A stretch of 64,000 bases of DNA, taken from Pseudonocardiales bacterium (GTDB lineage Bacteria; Actinomycetota; Actinomycetes; Mycobacteriales; Pseudonocardiaceae). A model generated the notes under the pieces. That model worked only from the letters and a program-made list of their open reading frames with translations. It ran no database searches and was not told where the DNA came from. Shown one piece after another: positions 7,846-16,967 of this stretch. Where the stretch lies: assembly GCA_019244165.1 (NCBI GenBank), contig JAFATA010000020.1:89201-153200 (forward strand), read 5' to 3'. Within the stretch, counting starts at the first letter, position 1. Each line of letters opens with the position of its first letter. The position numbers and the translations under genes were made by a program.

Positions 7846-9207
7846 CTACGGGGTCGCGCAGCGCTCAGCCTGCCCCTGTTGCATTACACGCTGCTGCATT
7901 ACATGCTGTTGCACCACCTGCTGGACTGCTTGGAGGCTGACGTGCGCGGCGGAGATGAACTGTTTCGGGCCGATCCGCAGCCACCGGCTGGTGCGGCCCT
8001 GGTTGCCGGTGACGGGCTGGCCCGCAACCGTACATTCCACGCTCAGCTTGGCGCGTTGCGCGGCTAGACCCACCATCGGGTACTGCTCGCCGGGGCCGCT
8101 GTGCACGGGCAGGGCCGGGATCTGCACGATGGCGGGCCACACGCCCTCGGTCCACAGGTAGGTGACGGTGACCCAGCTGTTGTCATGCAGCTGGAGGCCG
8201 TCCCAGAACGTGCCGTCCGCCAGGTCGATTCCGGCTGGATTGCGTACCTTCCTGCCGAACTGGTCCTGGCCATCGTGGTAGTCGTCGTGGTAGGCGGCCT
8301 CTGCCTGGGGCCGGCCCTGCGGAAGGTCGGGCCAAGACTGGCGGACGTCGGAGGGATTCCAGTAATCGTCGGTGGTGTTCCACGGACCGACGTCCCACAC
8401 CGGCGCCCATTCGCATCGGCCATTGTCCGCGCAGACCTTCACCGTGTAATCGCCTGAGTCGCGGGGGGCCAGCCCGCGGCGTGAGGGCAGCGCGACGAAG
8501 TGGTCCCGCTCGTGGATCACGTGACCGTTGGCTGTGGTGTTTCCAACCAGACCTTCACGGGTGGCGAACACCCGGTAGCTGGGAGGTCTGCGTGAGTGGG
8601 TCGCGAGCACTTGTGAGCCGGGCTGCGCGGTCAGCCGCACTGATCGCACCACGGGGCTCACCCCACCTTTGCCAGCGCGCAGCACGATTCGGGCTTGCAC
8701 GCCTGTCACCGCAGCACCCAGTATTGCGAGTGCTTTCGGGCTGGTTGTCGTCCACTCCGTCCACGACCCGTCGGCACGCGGGCCGCGAACGTCGACAGCG
8801 ACGGCCGAGCCGGCTGGCTGATCGGCCGCGAGTTCCGCTGTTACCGCCACGCTGGGTTGGGCGAGCGGGTGCACCGCGGTGAGCAACATACCTTCCGGCC
8901 GGCCGGATCTGATGCTTGCTGGCCCAGCACGGTTGGCGCCCAGACGCAGCCCACCAGCGTCGCCCCGCACGTTCGTGCTGTTGCCGTCGGGGACCAGGGG
9001 GGCAAACCAGGTGGTGGGGGCTGCGGTGGTGCTGGCCCGGGGAGAGACTCTGCCTTGCGGAGAGACTCTGCCTTGCGCACTGCCTGGGCCTTGGGCAAGG
9101 GCTGGGAGGTCAGCCCCAGCGAGTTCGGTGAGCAGCGCGACGACGGCCAGGGTGGCGATCCGGGCGGTGATGCGGACCCGGCGGTAGCGACGAGCCGGCA
9201 GCGTCAC
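7846..9207 (-). CDS. Secreted protein with C-terminal SH3-like domain
   Basis: 453 residues from GTG 9207, which has AGGAG 6 nt upstream; a GTG at 9243 lacks a ribosome site. An N-terminal signal peptide (RRYRRVRITARIATLAVVAL) ends at an AxA-type site near residue 39. The middle region (300-390) has many Trp, Tyr and Asp residues and a DNGRCEWAPVWDVGPWNTTD stretch. Residues about 360-430 resemble a bacterial SH3 fold, with a CTVAGQPV strand and WLRIG. The tail is a glutamine-rich run (VQQVVQQHVMQQRVMQQ) from a 15-bp repeat. Probably a cell-wall-associated protein; no enzyme motif was recognised. Likely cotranscribed with menA. Confidence 0.75.
   Translation of the reverse strand: MTLPARRYRRVRITARIATLAVVALLTELAGADLPALAQGPGSAQGRVSPQGRVSPRASTTAAPTTWFAPLVPDGNSTNVRGDAGGLRLGANRAGPASIRSGRPEGMLLTAVHPLAQPSVAVTAELAADQPAGSAVAVDVRGPRADGSWTEWTTTSPKALAILGAAVTGVQARIVLRAGKGGVSPVVRSVRLTAQPGSQVLATHSRRPPSYRVFATREGLVGNTTANGHVIHERDHFVALPSRRGLAPRDSGDYTVKVCADNGRCEWAPVWDVGPWNTTDDYWNPSDVRQSWPDLPQGRPQAEAAYHDDYHDGQDQFGRKVRNPAGIDLADGTFWDGLQLHDNSWVTVTYLWTEGVWPAIVQIPALPVHSGPGEQYPMVGLAAQRAKLSVECTVAGQPVTGNQGRTSRWLRIGPKQFISAAHVSLQAVQQVVQQHVMQQRVMQQGQAERCATP
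7877..7921. repeat. 15-bp repeat, three copies, at the 3' end of the secreted-protein gene
   Basis: Units at 7877-7891, 7892-7906 and 7907-7921, each beginning TG(T/C)TGCA. They encode the Gln-rich C-terminal tail. The third copy has diverged at three positions. Confidence 0.85.
9041..9076. repeat. Perfect 18-bp tandem duplication
   Basis: GGAGAGACTCTGCCTTGC occurs twice without mismatch (9041-9058 and 9059-9076). It encodes an SPQGRV-type repeat just after the signal peptide of the secreted SH3-like protein. Confidence 0.95.
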
Positions 9208-9368
9208 GGGGTGCTCCTGACTGCCCGAAAGGAGTGTTTCCACTGTGTCTGGCGTGTTATTTGGGACTGATGGGGTATGTGAGGCGGTTGGTGTCTACCG
9301 AACCCGCAACGGGCGCCGTCGTCTATACCCAGAGTGGGTGAACAGGTACGGAGCGTCTCCGCAGCCGG

Positions 9369-10514
9369 TCAGGAATCCCGCGGATTTAGCGCGGCGAGCA
9401 TGGTCCGAACGGCGCTGCGGTCGGGTTTACCGACGCCCCGCAGCGGTAGCGCGTCGAACAGGACGATCTCCTTGGGAACCTGCGCCCCGGTGAGCAGACG
9501 GCGGGCGGCTACCCGCAACGCACCGGGGTCCGGCGGCCGCCCAGGATCAGTGGGTATCACCACAGCGGTGATCCGCTGCCCCCAGTCCGGGTCGGGCAGG
9601 CCCACCACACAGGCCGCGGCGACCCCGGGCAGGCCGCTGAGTACCGCCTCCACCTCGGCGGGGGCCACGTTGAGCCCACCGGTGACGATCATGTCATCCG
9701 CTCGCCCGAGCACCTGAAGCCGGCCTTGCCCGTCGAGCCGTCCGAGATCGGAGGTCCGGAACCAGCCATCGCGGAAGGCCACCGCGGTCTGCTGGGGAGC
9801 GTCGAGGTAGCCGGTGGCCAGCATCGGGCCGGCCAGCTCGACGCTTCCGGCCTCGGCTTCGGTGCCGTTCACCCGGACCTGGACCCCGTCCAGCGGCCAC
9901 CCGTCGTAGACGCAGCCGCCTGCGGTCTCGGTCATGCCGTAGGTGCTCACCACGTGCACTCCCGCTCTCCGGGCCCGTCGCAGCAGCTTCTCCGGGGCGG
10001 CGGCACCGCCCAGCAATACCGCGTCGAATCGGGCGAGGGGGTGCGGATCGGTGTCCAGCAGCCGGGCCAGCTGGGTGGGCACCAGCGCCGTGTAGCACCG
10101 CTCGGCCTGCTTTGCTAGTCGCTGAGCGAGGGTGCCGAAGGCGACCGGGTCGAATCCGCCGCGCAGGTTGAACACCACGGGCGCGATGCCGGCCAGCACC
10201 GCTCGGACCAGCACCGCCAGCCCGGCGACGTGGTGAGTGGGCAACGCTAGCAGCCACCGTCCGGCACCGCCGAGCCGAGCGTGGGTGGCCGCCGCGGCGG
10301 AACTCAGCGCGGCGGAACCGAGCTGCACCCACTTGGGTTGTCCGGTGGAGCCTGAGGTGCCCAGCACGGCCGCCTCGGGACCCGGGTCCCGAGGCGGGAT
10401 CGGCTGCCCCGGCCCCACCGGGGCCACTGCCTCGCCGCCGGCCAACATGCTGTGCAGCGCGGCATCCAGCTCCCAGACCGCCTCCACGGACCCGTCGAGG
10501 TGGATCACCCGCAC
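9369..10514 (-). CDS. menE: o-Succinylbenzoate-CoA ligase
   Basis: 381 residues, GTG start with GGGGAGCGG upstream. The AMP-binding P-loop GTSGSTGQPK lies at residues 52-61. The adenylate-forming core motifs STYGMTETAGG, YLDAPQ and RTSDLGRLDGQGRLQVLGRA follow in order, with the C-terminal KE(I/V) domain (GAQVPKEIVLFDALP). The short length, without the extra N-terminal region of fatty acyl-CoA ligases, and the position between menA and menB identify MenE, which activates OSB with CoA for ring closure by MenB. Confidence 0.88.
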   Translation of the reverse strand: MRVIHLDGSVEAVWELDAALHSMLAGGEAVAPVGPGQPIPPRDPGPEAAVLGTSGSTGQPKWVQLGSAALSSAAAATHARLGGAGRWLLALPTHHVAGLAVLVRAVLAGIAPVVFNLRGGFDPVAFGTLAQRLAKQAERCYTALVPTQLARLLDTDPHPLARFDAVLLGGAAAPEKLLRRARRAGVHVVSTYGMTETAGGCVYDGWPLDGVQVRVNGTEAEAGSVELAGPMLATGYLDAPQQTAVAFRDGWFRTSDLGRLDGQGRLQVLGRADDMIVTGGLNVAPAEVEAVLSGLPGVAAACVVGLPDPDWGQRITAVVIPTDPGRPPDPGALRVAARRLLTGAQVPKEIVLFDALPLRGVGKPDRSAVRTMLAALNPRDS

Positions 10515-10721
10515 CGCGCGACCGCTCCCCGTGTCCCGAGTGCGGCATCAGTGTCGTCGCATCGCTCTCCGACAGCTCTGCTGTCGAGTTCGGGATGTCC
10601 AGAGCGCATGCAGTCCCCATGTCCTCCCCGACAGTGCTTAACCGATCAGCACCGTACCCGGTGCGCCCCCGCGCTGCTGGGTGCCCGGGACGGTGGCGCG
10701 GGACTGTCCTAGTCTCGGCTG

Positions 10722-11450
10722 GTGGGCGATGCGATCTTTGAGCATCCGCGACTGGTCGCGATCTACGACGCGCTTCGCTCCGACCGCAGCGACCTGGACG
10801 TCTACGCCGCGATCGCTGACGAGCTCGGCGCTCGCCACGTGCTGGATCTGGGCTGCGGGACCGGCACGTTCGCCCTGCTGCTCGCCAACCGTGGTCTGGC
10901 GGTGACCGGGGTCGATCCGGCGGCTGGCATGTTGGCCGTGGCGCGAGCCAAGCCCGGCGCGCACCGAGTGACCTGGATCCACGGCGACGCGACCGCGCTT
11001 CCCGCCATGAGCGCCGACCTCGTCACCATGACTCTCAACGTTGCCCAGGCAATCATCGACCCGGCCGAGTGGGAGGCCACGCTGGGTGGTGTGCGGGCTG
11101 TGCTTGGCCCGGGGGGCCATTTCGTGTTCGAGACCCGAGACCCAGCCTTCCGCGCATGGCAGGAGTGGAATCGCGAGACGTCGTATCAGGTTAGCGAGAT
11201 TGACGGGGTCGGCACGGTCGAGAGCTGGGTCGAGCTGACCGGCCTACGCGGGCCACTGGTCAGTTTACGGTGGACCTGGGTCTTCGCCGCAGACGGCGCG
11301 AGGCTCACGTCGGACTCGACACTGCGTTTCCGCGAGCGCGACGAAGTCGAAGCGGCGCTGCTGGCCCACGGGTTCGCCGTGGACGAGGTCCGTGGGGCGC
11401 CGGACCGGCCCGGGCGAGAACTGGTGTTCCTCGCGCATCGAACGGTGTGA
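10722..11450 (+). CDS. Class I SAM-dependent methyltransferase
   Basis: 242 residues, GTG start. The glycine-rich SAM motif VLDLGCGTGTFALLL lies near residues 40-54, with the acidic loop GVDPAAGM about 20 residues later and a motif IV/post-I region (NVAQAIID). The C-terminal part has alternating strands usual for small-molecule methyltransferases. Substrate cannot be assigned. It lies between menE and menB but on the opposite strand, so a menaquinone role is not implied; MenG is encoded at 18984. Confidence 0.8.
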   Translation: MGDAIFEHPRLVAIYDALRSDRSDLDVYAAIADELGARHVLDLGCGTGTFALLLANRGLAVTGVDPAAGMLAVARAKPGAHRVTWIHGDATALPAMSADLVTMTLNVAQAIIDPAEWEATLGGVRAVLGPGGHFVFETRDPAFRAWQEWNRETSYQVSEIDGVGTVESWVELTGLRGPLVSLRWTWVFAADGARLTSDSTLRFRERDEVEAALLAHGFAVDEVRGAPDRPGRELVFLAHRTV

Positions 11451-11958
11451 GGGGCCGTCCTTCCACGCAAGCTAGGTGTAGTCGAACCGGGACAGGTTGA
11501 TCCACTGTTCCGCGGAACACCAAAGTCAGAGACACGTCCGCCCCAACCATTTTCCGAGAACGTCGAACAGTGCAGTCGCGGCGGTCTCGTCGAGGATGAT
11601 GACGCAAGCCCCGGTGACGGGGATCGCCTTGCGGTTGTCGCGGGAGGCGTTGGCGGTTGCGCCTTGTAACGGCGGGACCGGACGACCACGGGAGCATCCT
11701 CTGGCAGGCGCAGTCGCTCGCGGACCTCGGGCGGAGGCAGCCCCGGGACACCTCAATCTGATCAACGCTGGGGGAGCCGAGCGATCCCGCACGAGATCGT
11801 CGAACGCTCACGGCCGATCGGGCAACGAAGCCACCGAAGTCGGCATTGTCGCAGGTCGCAGGCTCGATAATGTCTCCAAGTGAAGAACTTATTTCATTCC
11901 GGCTGTGGTAGAGTCGAGGAGAAGTTCCCTTGCTGTCCGTCGCTGTTGGGGGCTCTGC
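11451..11958. other. 508-base stretch with no secure gene
   Basis: Between two methyltransferase genes. A minus-strand open frame (11526-11792, 88 codons) has a plausible C-terminal half (IPVTGACVIILDETAATALF then DVLGKWLG) but an Arg/Pro/Ala-rich N-terminus and no ribosome site, so it looks like the broken 3' part of an unknown gene. A run (11874-11912) of lower GC with TATTTC and GTAGAGTCG precedes the second methyltransferase and may contain its promoter. Nothing else was recognised. Confidence 0.4.
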
Positions 11959-12810
11959 ATGTGCGTTCCTGTCGAAAGCTCAGCCAGTGGGCTGACCTCA
12001 TACCTGGAGCCGAGCACTGCCGAGGACTACCATTCGTGGGACAATGCCGCGAGCTGGATGTTGGGTTACCCGTTTGTGCCCAGGGCACTTGGTCTGGCTC
12101 CACGACAGGGCAGCCGAGTGCTCGATCTCGGCTGCGGGACAGGAATGTTCAGCTGCTGGGTCGCACGACGGTACGGGGCGCAGGTAATCGGTGTTGACTC
12201 GTCACCGCACATGCTGGCGCTAGCCGCCAAACACCATGCGGACCCATCGGTCAGCTACCACTCCAGCGTCGATGGCCGGGTACCGTTTCTGCGCGACGGT
12301 TCTGTCGATGCGGCAATGGCCTGCTTCGTGTTCAACTGCATCGAGGATCCCGAGCGTCTTCAGGTGTTGGTGACAGAGGTCGGGCGCGTGCTACGGTCGG
12401 GTGGCCGGTTCACCATCTTGGGTCCGCATCCAGATCATGCGGACGGGCTGCTGTTCGAGGGCTTCCGGCGCGGCACGCCAGGCGCCCGCTACCGAGCCGG
12501 GCAGCCCATACCGGTCCAGGTACGCCGAAACGACGGGTCCTGGGTGCGGATCGTGGACACCTACTGGCCTGCGGCGACCTACCATGAACTCCTCATCGGG
12601 GCCGGCTTCCGAGACGTGCATGAATACGCCCCGACGGTGGAAGACGCGATCGGGGTGGCCAGGCCGGACCTGGTGACCGCGCGGCCGTGGACCCAAGAAC
12701 GCCGGACACCTCCGTTCCTCCTGGTGACGGCCTGCCGCTTTATGGGCGCATCGGGTGTGTCAAGGTCTCCGGGAAATGATGACCAACTGGATCTCAGCCG
12801 GGGTCAGTAA
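11959..12810 (+). CDS. Class I SAM-dependent methyltransferase
   Basis: 283 residues from ATG 11959, preceded by GGGGG 7 nt upstream; the frame stays open to 11905 but without a better start. The SAM site VLDLGCGTGMFSCWVARRYG, then GVDSSPHML, then FVFNCIEDPERL and RSGGRFTILGPHP, are ordered as in UbiE/COQ5-type methyltransferases. It has several cysteines and a slightly lower GC start than its neighbours. Substrate unknown. Its 3' end overlaps the convergent menB gene by 7 nt. Confidence 0.8.
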   Translation: MCVPVESSASGLTSYLEPSTAEDYHSWDNAASWMLGYPFVPRALGLAPRQGSRVLDLGCGTGMFSCWVARRYGAQVIGVDSSPHMLALAAKHHADPSVSYHSSVDGRVPFLRDGSVDAAMACFVFNCIEDPERLQVLVTEVGRVLRSGGRFTILGPHPDHADGLLFEGFRRGTPGARYRAGQPIPVQVRRNDGSWVRIVDTYWPAATYHELLIGAGFRDVHEYAPTVEDAIGVARPDLVTARPWTQERRTPPFLLVTACRFMGASGVSRSPGNDDQLDLSRGQ

Positions 12811-13706
12811 TACCAGGGGAAAGGCGACCAGTTGGGGGCTCGCTTTTCCAGGAAGGCGTCACGGCCCTCCACGGCCTCGTCGGTCATGTAGGCCAGCCGG
12901 GTTGACTCACCGGCGAAGAGTTGCTGACCGATCAGCCCGTCGTCGATCAGGTTGAACGCGTATTTGAGCATCCGCTGGGCGGTGGGGGACTTGGCGTTGA
13001 CTTCGCGGGCCCACTCTAGCGCGGTGGTTTCCAGTTCTGTGTGCGCCACCACCGCGTTGACCATGCCCATCCGGTAGGCCTCGGCCGCGCTGTACTCCCG
13101 CCCCAGAAAGAAGATTTCCCGGGCGCGCTTCTGTCCGACCTGGCGGGCGAGGTAGGCCGAGCCGAACCCGCCGTCGAAGGAACCCACGTCGGCGTCGGTC
13201 TGCTTGAACCGGGCGTGCTCGGCCGAGGCCAGGGTCAGGTCGCAGACCACGTGCAGGGAGTGCCCGCCGCCGGCCGCCCAACCCGGCACCACCGCGATCA
13301 CCACCTTGGGCATGAACCTGATCAGCCGCTGGCACTCCAGGATGTGCAACCGCCCGGTGCGCGCCGGGTCCACGGTGTCCGCCGTCTCGCCGCTGGCGTA
13401 CTGGTAGCCCGACCGTCCCCGGATCCGCTGGTCCCCACCCGAGCAGAAGGCCCACCCGCCATCCCGCGGCGAGGGCCCGTTCCCGGTCAGCAGCACGCAC
13501 CCCACGTCCGGGGTCATCCGGGCGTGGTCCAGGGCCTGGTACAGCTCGTCCACCGTCGCCGGGCGGAAGGCGTTGCGGACTTCCGGCCGGTTGAAGGCGA
13601 TCCGGACGGTGCCGTGCGCCACCGCCCGGTGATAGGTGATGTCGGCGAGGTCGAAGCCCTCGATGGCCCGCCACACGGCGGGATCAAACAGCTCAGAGAC
13701 GGTCAC
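12804..13706 (-). CDS. menB: 1,4-dihydroxy-2-naphthoyl-CoA synthase
   Basis: 300 residues from GTG 13706; the open frame extends much further upstream but that part is the antisense of menD. Crotonase fold with the oxyanion-hole segments GWAFCSGGDQRIRGRSGYQY and PGWAAGGGHSLHVVCDLTLA. The Asp/Gly loop DADVGSFDGGFGSAYLARQV is present, and the ending NWSPFPWYY is diagnostic of MenB. It closes the second ring of the naphthoquinone from OSB-CoA. It is divergent from menD with 37 bp between starts, so both promoters share that short interval. Confidence 0.96.
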   Translation of the reverse strand: MTVSELFDPAVWRAIEGFDLADITYHRAVAHGTVRIAFNRPEVRNAFRPATVDELYQALDHARMTPDVGCVLLTGNGPSPRDGGWAFCSGGDQRIRGRSGYQYASGETADTVDPARTGRLHILECQRLIRFMPKVVIAVVPGWAAGGGHSLHVVCDLTLASAEHARFKQTDADVGSFDGGFGSAYLARQVGQKRAREIFFLGREYSAAEAYRMGMVNAVVAHTELETTALEWAREVNAKSPTAQRMLKYAFNLIDDGLIGQQLFAGESTRLAYMTDEAVEGRDAFLEKRAPNWSPFPWYY

Positions 13707-13743
13707 GGCCGCAGGATACGGACTTCCGGCATGCTGAGCACTC

Positions 13744-15477
13744 GTGAACCCGTCCACTGCACTGGCCACGGTGCTGATCGACGAACTGGTGCGCTGCGGG
13801 GTGCGCCATGCCGTGCTCTGCCCGGGCTCGCGCAACGCGCCGCTGTCCTTTGCACTGCACGCCGCCGAGCAGACCGGCCGGCTGGTCCTGCACGTCCGGA
13901 TCGACGAGCGCTCCGCGGCGTTTCTGGCGCTGGGCCTGGCGCTGCGTTCGGGCCTGCCGGTGCCGGTGGTGTGCACCTCAGGCACGGCGGCGGCGAACCT
14001 GCACCCGGCGGTGCTGGAGGCGCACCACGCCGGGGTCCCGCTGCTGGCGCTCACCGCCGACCGGCCGCTCGAGCTAGTCGGCACCGGGGCCAACCAGACC
14101 GTGTGCCAAACCGGGCTCTTCGGCGCTGCGGTGCGCGCGGCACCGTCTCTGGCGGTGTCCTCGGACGGCGACCATCAGGAGCATGGGGAGCAGCAGGCGC
14201 ACTGGCGCTCTACCGTGGATCGCGCGGTCGCGGCCGCCCGCGGCGCGCTGGGCGGCGGGCCGGGCCCGGTGCATCTCAACGTGCCGTTGCGCGAGCCGCT
14301 GGTGCCTGACGCCGTCCTGAACAGTGCCCTGAGCAGGGCCCTGAAGAGGACACTGGCGGGGCGGCCGGGTGGGCGGCCCTGGACGGCGGTGCCCGTCGCG
14401 GCACCGGTGCAGGCCGAGGTGGAGCTGGACCTGGGGCGGCGCACCCTGGTGGTCGCCGGGCACGGCGCGCCACCGGCCCCACCGGGGTTGCCGCTGGTCG
14501 CCGAACCCACCGCGCCCGACTGGCCGGACGGGCTGGCGGCCGGGCCATGGTTGCTCGGCTCTCCCGTGCTCGAACACCTGCGACCCGACCAGGTGCTGGT
14601 GCTGGGCCGCCCCACCCTCCATCGGCCGGTGCAGCGGCTGCTCGCCGACCCCACGGTGGCCCTCACCGTCCTCACCGACCGCCCCGAGTGGACCGACGTG
14701 GCGGGCACCGCCGTCGCGGTGGGTACCGCGCTGCGCTGCGTCGGTTCCCCTGATCCGGACTGGCTGCCCCACTGGCAGCAGCTCGACGCGCGGGCCGAGG
14801 CCGCCGTGCGCGCTACCGTGCAGGGTCATCCCCGCGCCACCGGCCTGGAGGTGGCGCGCCAGCTGGTCGCCGCGCTGCCAGCTGGCGCGCTGCTGGTACT
14901 CGGCTCGTCCAATCCGATCCGGGATGTCTCGCTGGCCGCTCGGCCGCGGCGTGACCTGAGCGTGCTGGCCAACCGGGGCGTCGCCGGCATCGATGGCACG
15001 ATCGCCACCGCAACCGGGGCGGCGTTGGCGCACAGCGGGCCGGGCTATGCCTTCCTCGGCGACCTGACGTTCCTGCACGACACGAACGGGCTGCTGGCCG
15101 GCCCGGAGGAGGTCCGCCCAGACCTGACCGTGGTGGTCGCCAATGACGACGGCGGCGGCATCTTCGGGCTCCTGGAGCAGGGCGCACCGGAGTACGCCGG
15201 TGTCTTCGAACGGGTCTTCGGCACCCCGCACGGCACTGATCTGGCTGCCCTGTGCGCGGCGCACCACGTGCCGCACGTTCGGGTGCCGGCGCAAGAGCTG
15301 GCCGACGTCCTGGACCCTGCCAGGGGGCTGCGCGTCGTAGAGGTGCGCACCGAGCGGGCCGGGCTGCGCGCGCTGCACAATCAGATCCGCGCCGCCGTGG
15401 CGGCGGCGGTCAGCCTGCCAACCGGCACAGAGCTTAAGATCAGTCCCGGGAGGTGGCCATCCGACAGCGAGTACTGA
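13744..15477 (+). CDS. menD: 2-succinyl-5-enolpyruvyl-6-hydroxy-3-cyclohexene-1-carboxylate synthase
   Basis: 577 residues, GTG start. ThDP-dependent fold: N-terminal PYR domain with CPGSRNAPLSFALH (about 26-39), the catalytic glutamate region RIDERSAAFLALGLA and CTSGTAAANLHPAV. The C-terminal PP domain shows LANRGVAGIDGTIATATG and NDDGGGIFGLLEQG. It condenses isochorismate with 2-oxoglutarate. The last 25 nt overlap the start of a peptidase gene. A short run NSALSRALKRTL in the linker at about 195 hints at a small internal duplication. Confidence 0.95.
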   Translation: MNPSTALATVLIDELVRCGVRHAVLCPGSRNAPLSFALHAAEQTGRLVLHVRIDERSAAFLALGLALRSGLPVPVVCTSGTAAANLHPAVLEAHHAGVPLLALTADRPLELVGTGANQTVCQTGLFGAAVRAAPSLAVSSDGDHQEHGEQQAHWRSTVDRAVAAARGALGGGPGPVHLNVPLREPLVPDAVLNSALSRALKRTLAGRPGGRPWTAVPVAAPVQAEVELDLGRRTLVVAGHGAPPAPPGLPLVAEPTAPDWPDGLAAGPWLLGSPVLEHLRPDQVLVLGRPTLHRPVQRLLADPTVALTVLTDRPEWTDVAGTAVAVGTALRCVGSPDPDWLPHWQQLDARAEAAVRATVQGHPRATGLEVARQLVAALPAGALLVLGSSNPIRDVSLAARPRRDLSVLANRGVAGIDGTIATATGAALAHSGPGYAFLGDLTFLHDTNGLLAGPEEVRPDLTVVVANDDGGGIFGLLEQGAPEYAGVFERVFGTPHGTDLAALCAAHHVPHVRVPAQELADVLDPARGLRVVEVRTERAGLRALHNQIRAAVAAAVSLPTGTELKISPGRWPSDSEY

Positions 15478-16949
15478 TCAGCCTAGCGCTGGCACTGGCG
15501 TTGCTGGTGCTGGCGGCGTTCGTTATCCCCTGGCGCAGCTCACGATCCGCCCCCGCGCCAGCACCACTCCCGTCACCGCCACTCGCGCCACCGCCTGCCG
15601 CGGCCCCGCCGCATATCGGCGCCGACGGTATCGGGGATCCCTATTATCCCCATGCGGGTGACGGCGGCTACCACGTCACCGGATACGACATCCACGTGCA
15701 TTACGACCCCTCCACCGACCGGCTCGAGGGGCACACCACCGTCACCGCCCAGGCCACCGAGAGCCTGTCCCGGTTCGATCTCGACCTGAGGTTGCCCGCC
15801 TCGGCGGTCACGGTGAATGACCGACCGGCCTGGATCCATCAGAGCGAGGGCAAGTTGCAGGTCACCCCGGCGGTGCCCGTGCTGGCCGGCGCACCGATGA
15901 CGGTGCGGGTGGACTACGCCGGGGTGCCTTCGAGCGTGCCGGACGGACCCGGCGTGCCCTCGCCGTGGGTGCGCACGCCCGAGGGCGCGGTCGCGGTGGG
16001 TGAGCCTGAGATCGCCGCCTGGTGGTACCCCTCCAACGACCACCCTTCGGACAAGGCGACCTTTACGATCACCACGATCGTGCCCGCCGGTCTACAGGTG
16101 ATCTCCAACGGGGACCTGCTCGGTGGTCCTGAGCCAGCCGGGCCGGGCTGGCAGCGGTGGCGCTGGCAGGAGAGCCAGCCAATGGCCACCTACCTGGCGT
16201 TCATCGCGATTGGCCACTACGACATCGTCCGCCGGGACACCCGCTTCGGCCTGTACCTGGCGGCCTACGATCGGGAGCTCGACCCGCAGATCGCGGGCGC
16301 GGCGCGGGACTCGGTGGAGCGGACACCGGAGATCATCGAGTTTCTTTCCGGGATCTTCGGTCCTTACCCGTTCCACCAGCTTGGCGGCGTGGTCCCGGAT
16401 GCCCCCACCCTGCACTTCGCGCTGGAGAACCAGACTCGCCCGGTCTACGGGCCGGTGTTCTTCGCCTCGGGCCAGGACGTCTCGGTGGTGGTGCATGAGC
16501 TGGCCCACCAGTGGTTCGGGGACAGCGTCTCCGTGCGTCACTGGAGTGACATCTGGCTCAACGAAGGCTTTGCCACCTACGCCCAATGGCTGTACACGGA
16601 ACACACCGGCGGCCCCAGCGCAGCGCAGACCGCAGCGGAGGACTACGCCCGCTATCCCGCGGGCGACGACTTCTGGCGGATCCCACCGGGGGCTCCCGGC
16701 GACGGGGTTAAGGCGTTCAACGACGCGGTCTACCTGCGCGGCGCCATGGCACTCCAGGCGCTTCGCACGGCGGTAGGGGACCAAGACTTCTTCACCGCGC
16801 TGCGCGCCTGGGCCACCGAACGAGCCGATCGCAACGGTTCGGTGCGCGGTTTCCTGGCCGTCCTCCAGCATGTCTCCGGCAAGGACGTTGCTGACGTCGC
16901 GCGCAGCTGGCTGTTCACCCCCGCCCGCCCGTCCGCGCCGCCCGGGTGA
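15453..16949 (+). CDS. Secreted/membrane-anchored M1 family metallopeptidase
   Basis: 498 residues; the start overlaps menD by 25 nt, so it is translationally coupled. An N-terminal hydrophobic helix (about 7-24) is followed by a Pro/Ala-rich linker, suggesting export with a membrane anchor or signal peptide. The gluzincin zinc site HELAHQWFGD begins at residue 348 and the third ligand sits in NEGFATY (residues 370-376). The upstream FALENQTRPVY replaces the usual GAMEN exopeptidase motif, so strict aminopeptidase activity is uncertain. It lacks the long C-terminal ERAP-like domain. The peptidase role in a menaquinone operon is unexplained. Confidence 0.88.
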   Translation: MAIRQRVLISLALALALLVLAAFVIPWRSSRSAPAPAPLPSPPLAPPPAAAPPHIGADGIGDPYYPHAGDGGYHVTGYDIHVHYDPSTDRLEGHTTVTAQATESLSRFDLDLRLPASAVTVNDRPAWIHQSEGKLQVTPAVPVLAGAPMTVRVDYAGVPSSVPDGPGVPSPWVRTPEGAVAVGEPEIAAWWYPSNDHPSDKATFTITTIVPAGLQVISNGDLLGGPEPAGPGWQRWRWQESQPMATYLAFIAIGHYDIVRRDTRFGLYLAAYDRELDPQIAGAARDSVERTPEIIEFLSGIFGPYPFHQLGGVVPDAPTLHFALENQTRPVYGPVFFASGQDVSVVVHELAHQWFGDSVSVRHWSDIWLNEGFATYAQWLYTEHTGGPSAAQTAAEDYARYPAGDDFWRIPPGAPGDGVKAFNDAVYLRGAMALQALRTAVGDQDFFTALRAWATERADRNGSVRGFLAVLQHVSGKDVADVARSWLFTPARPSAPPG

Positions 16950-16967
16950 GGAACCTGTGGGGCCTCC

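Noticed and set aside
12804..14093. 429-codon form of MenB
   Set aside because: The N-terminal 129 codons are antisense to menD; the MenB family start at GTG 13706 gives the normal 300 residues.
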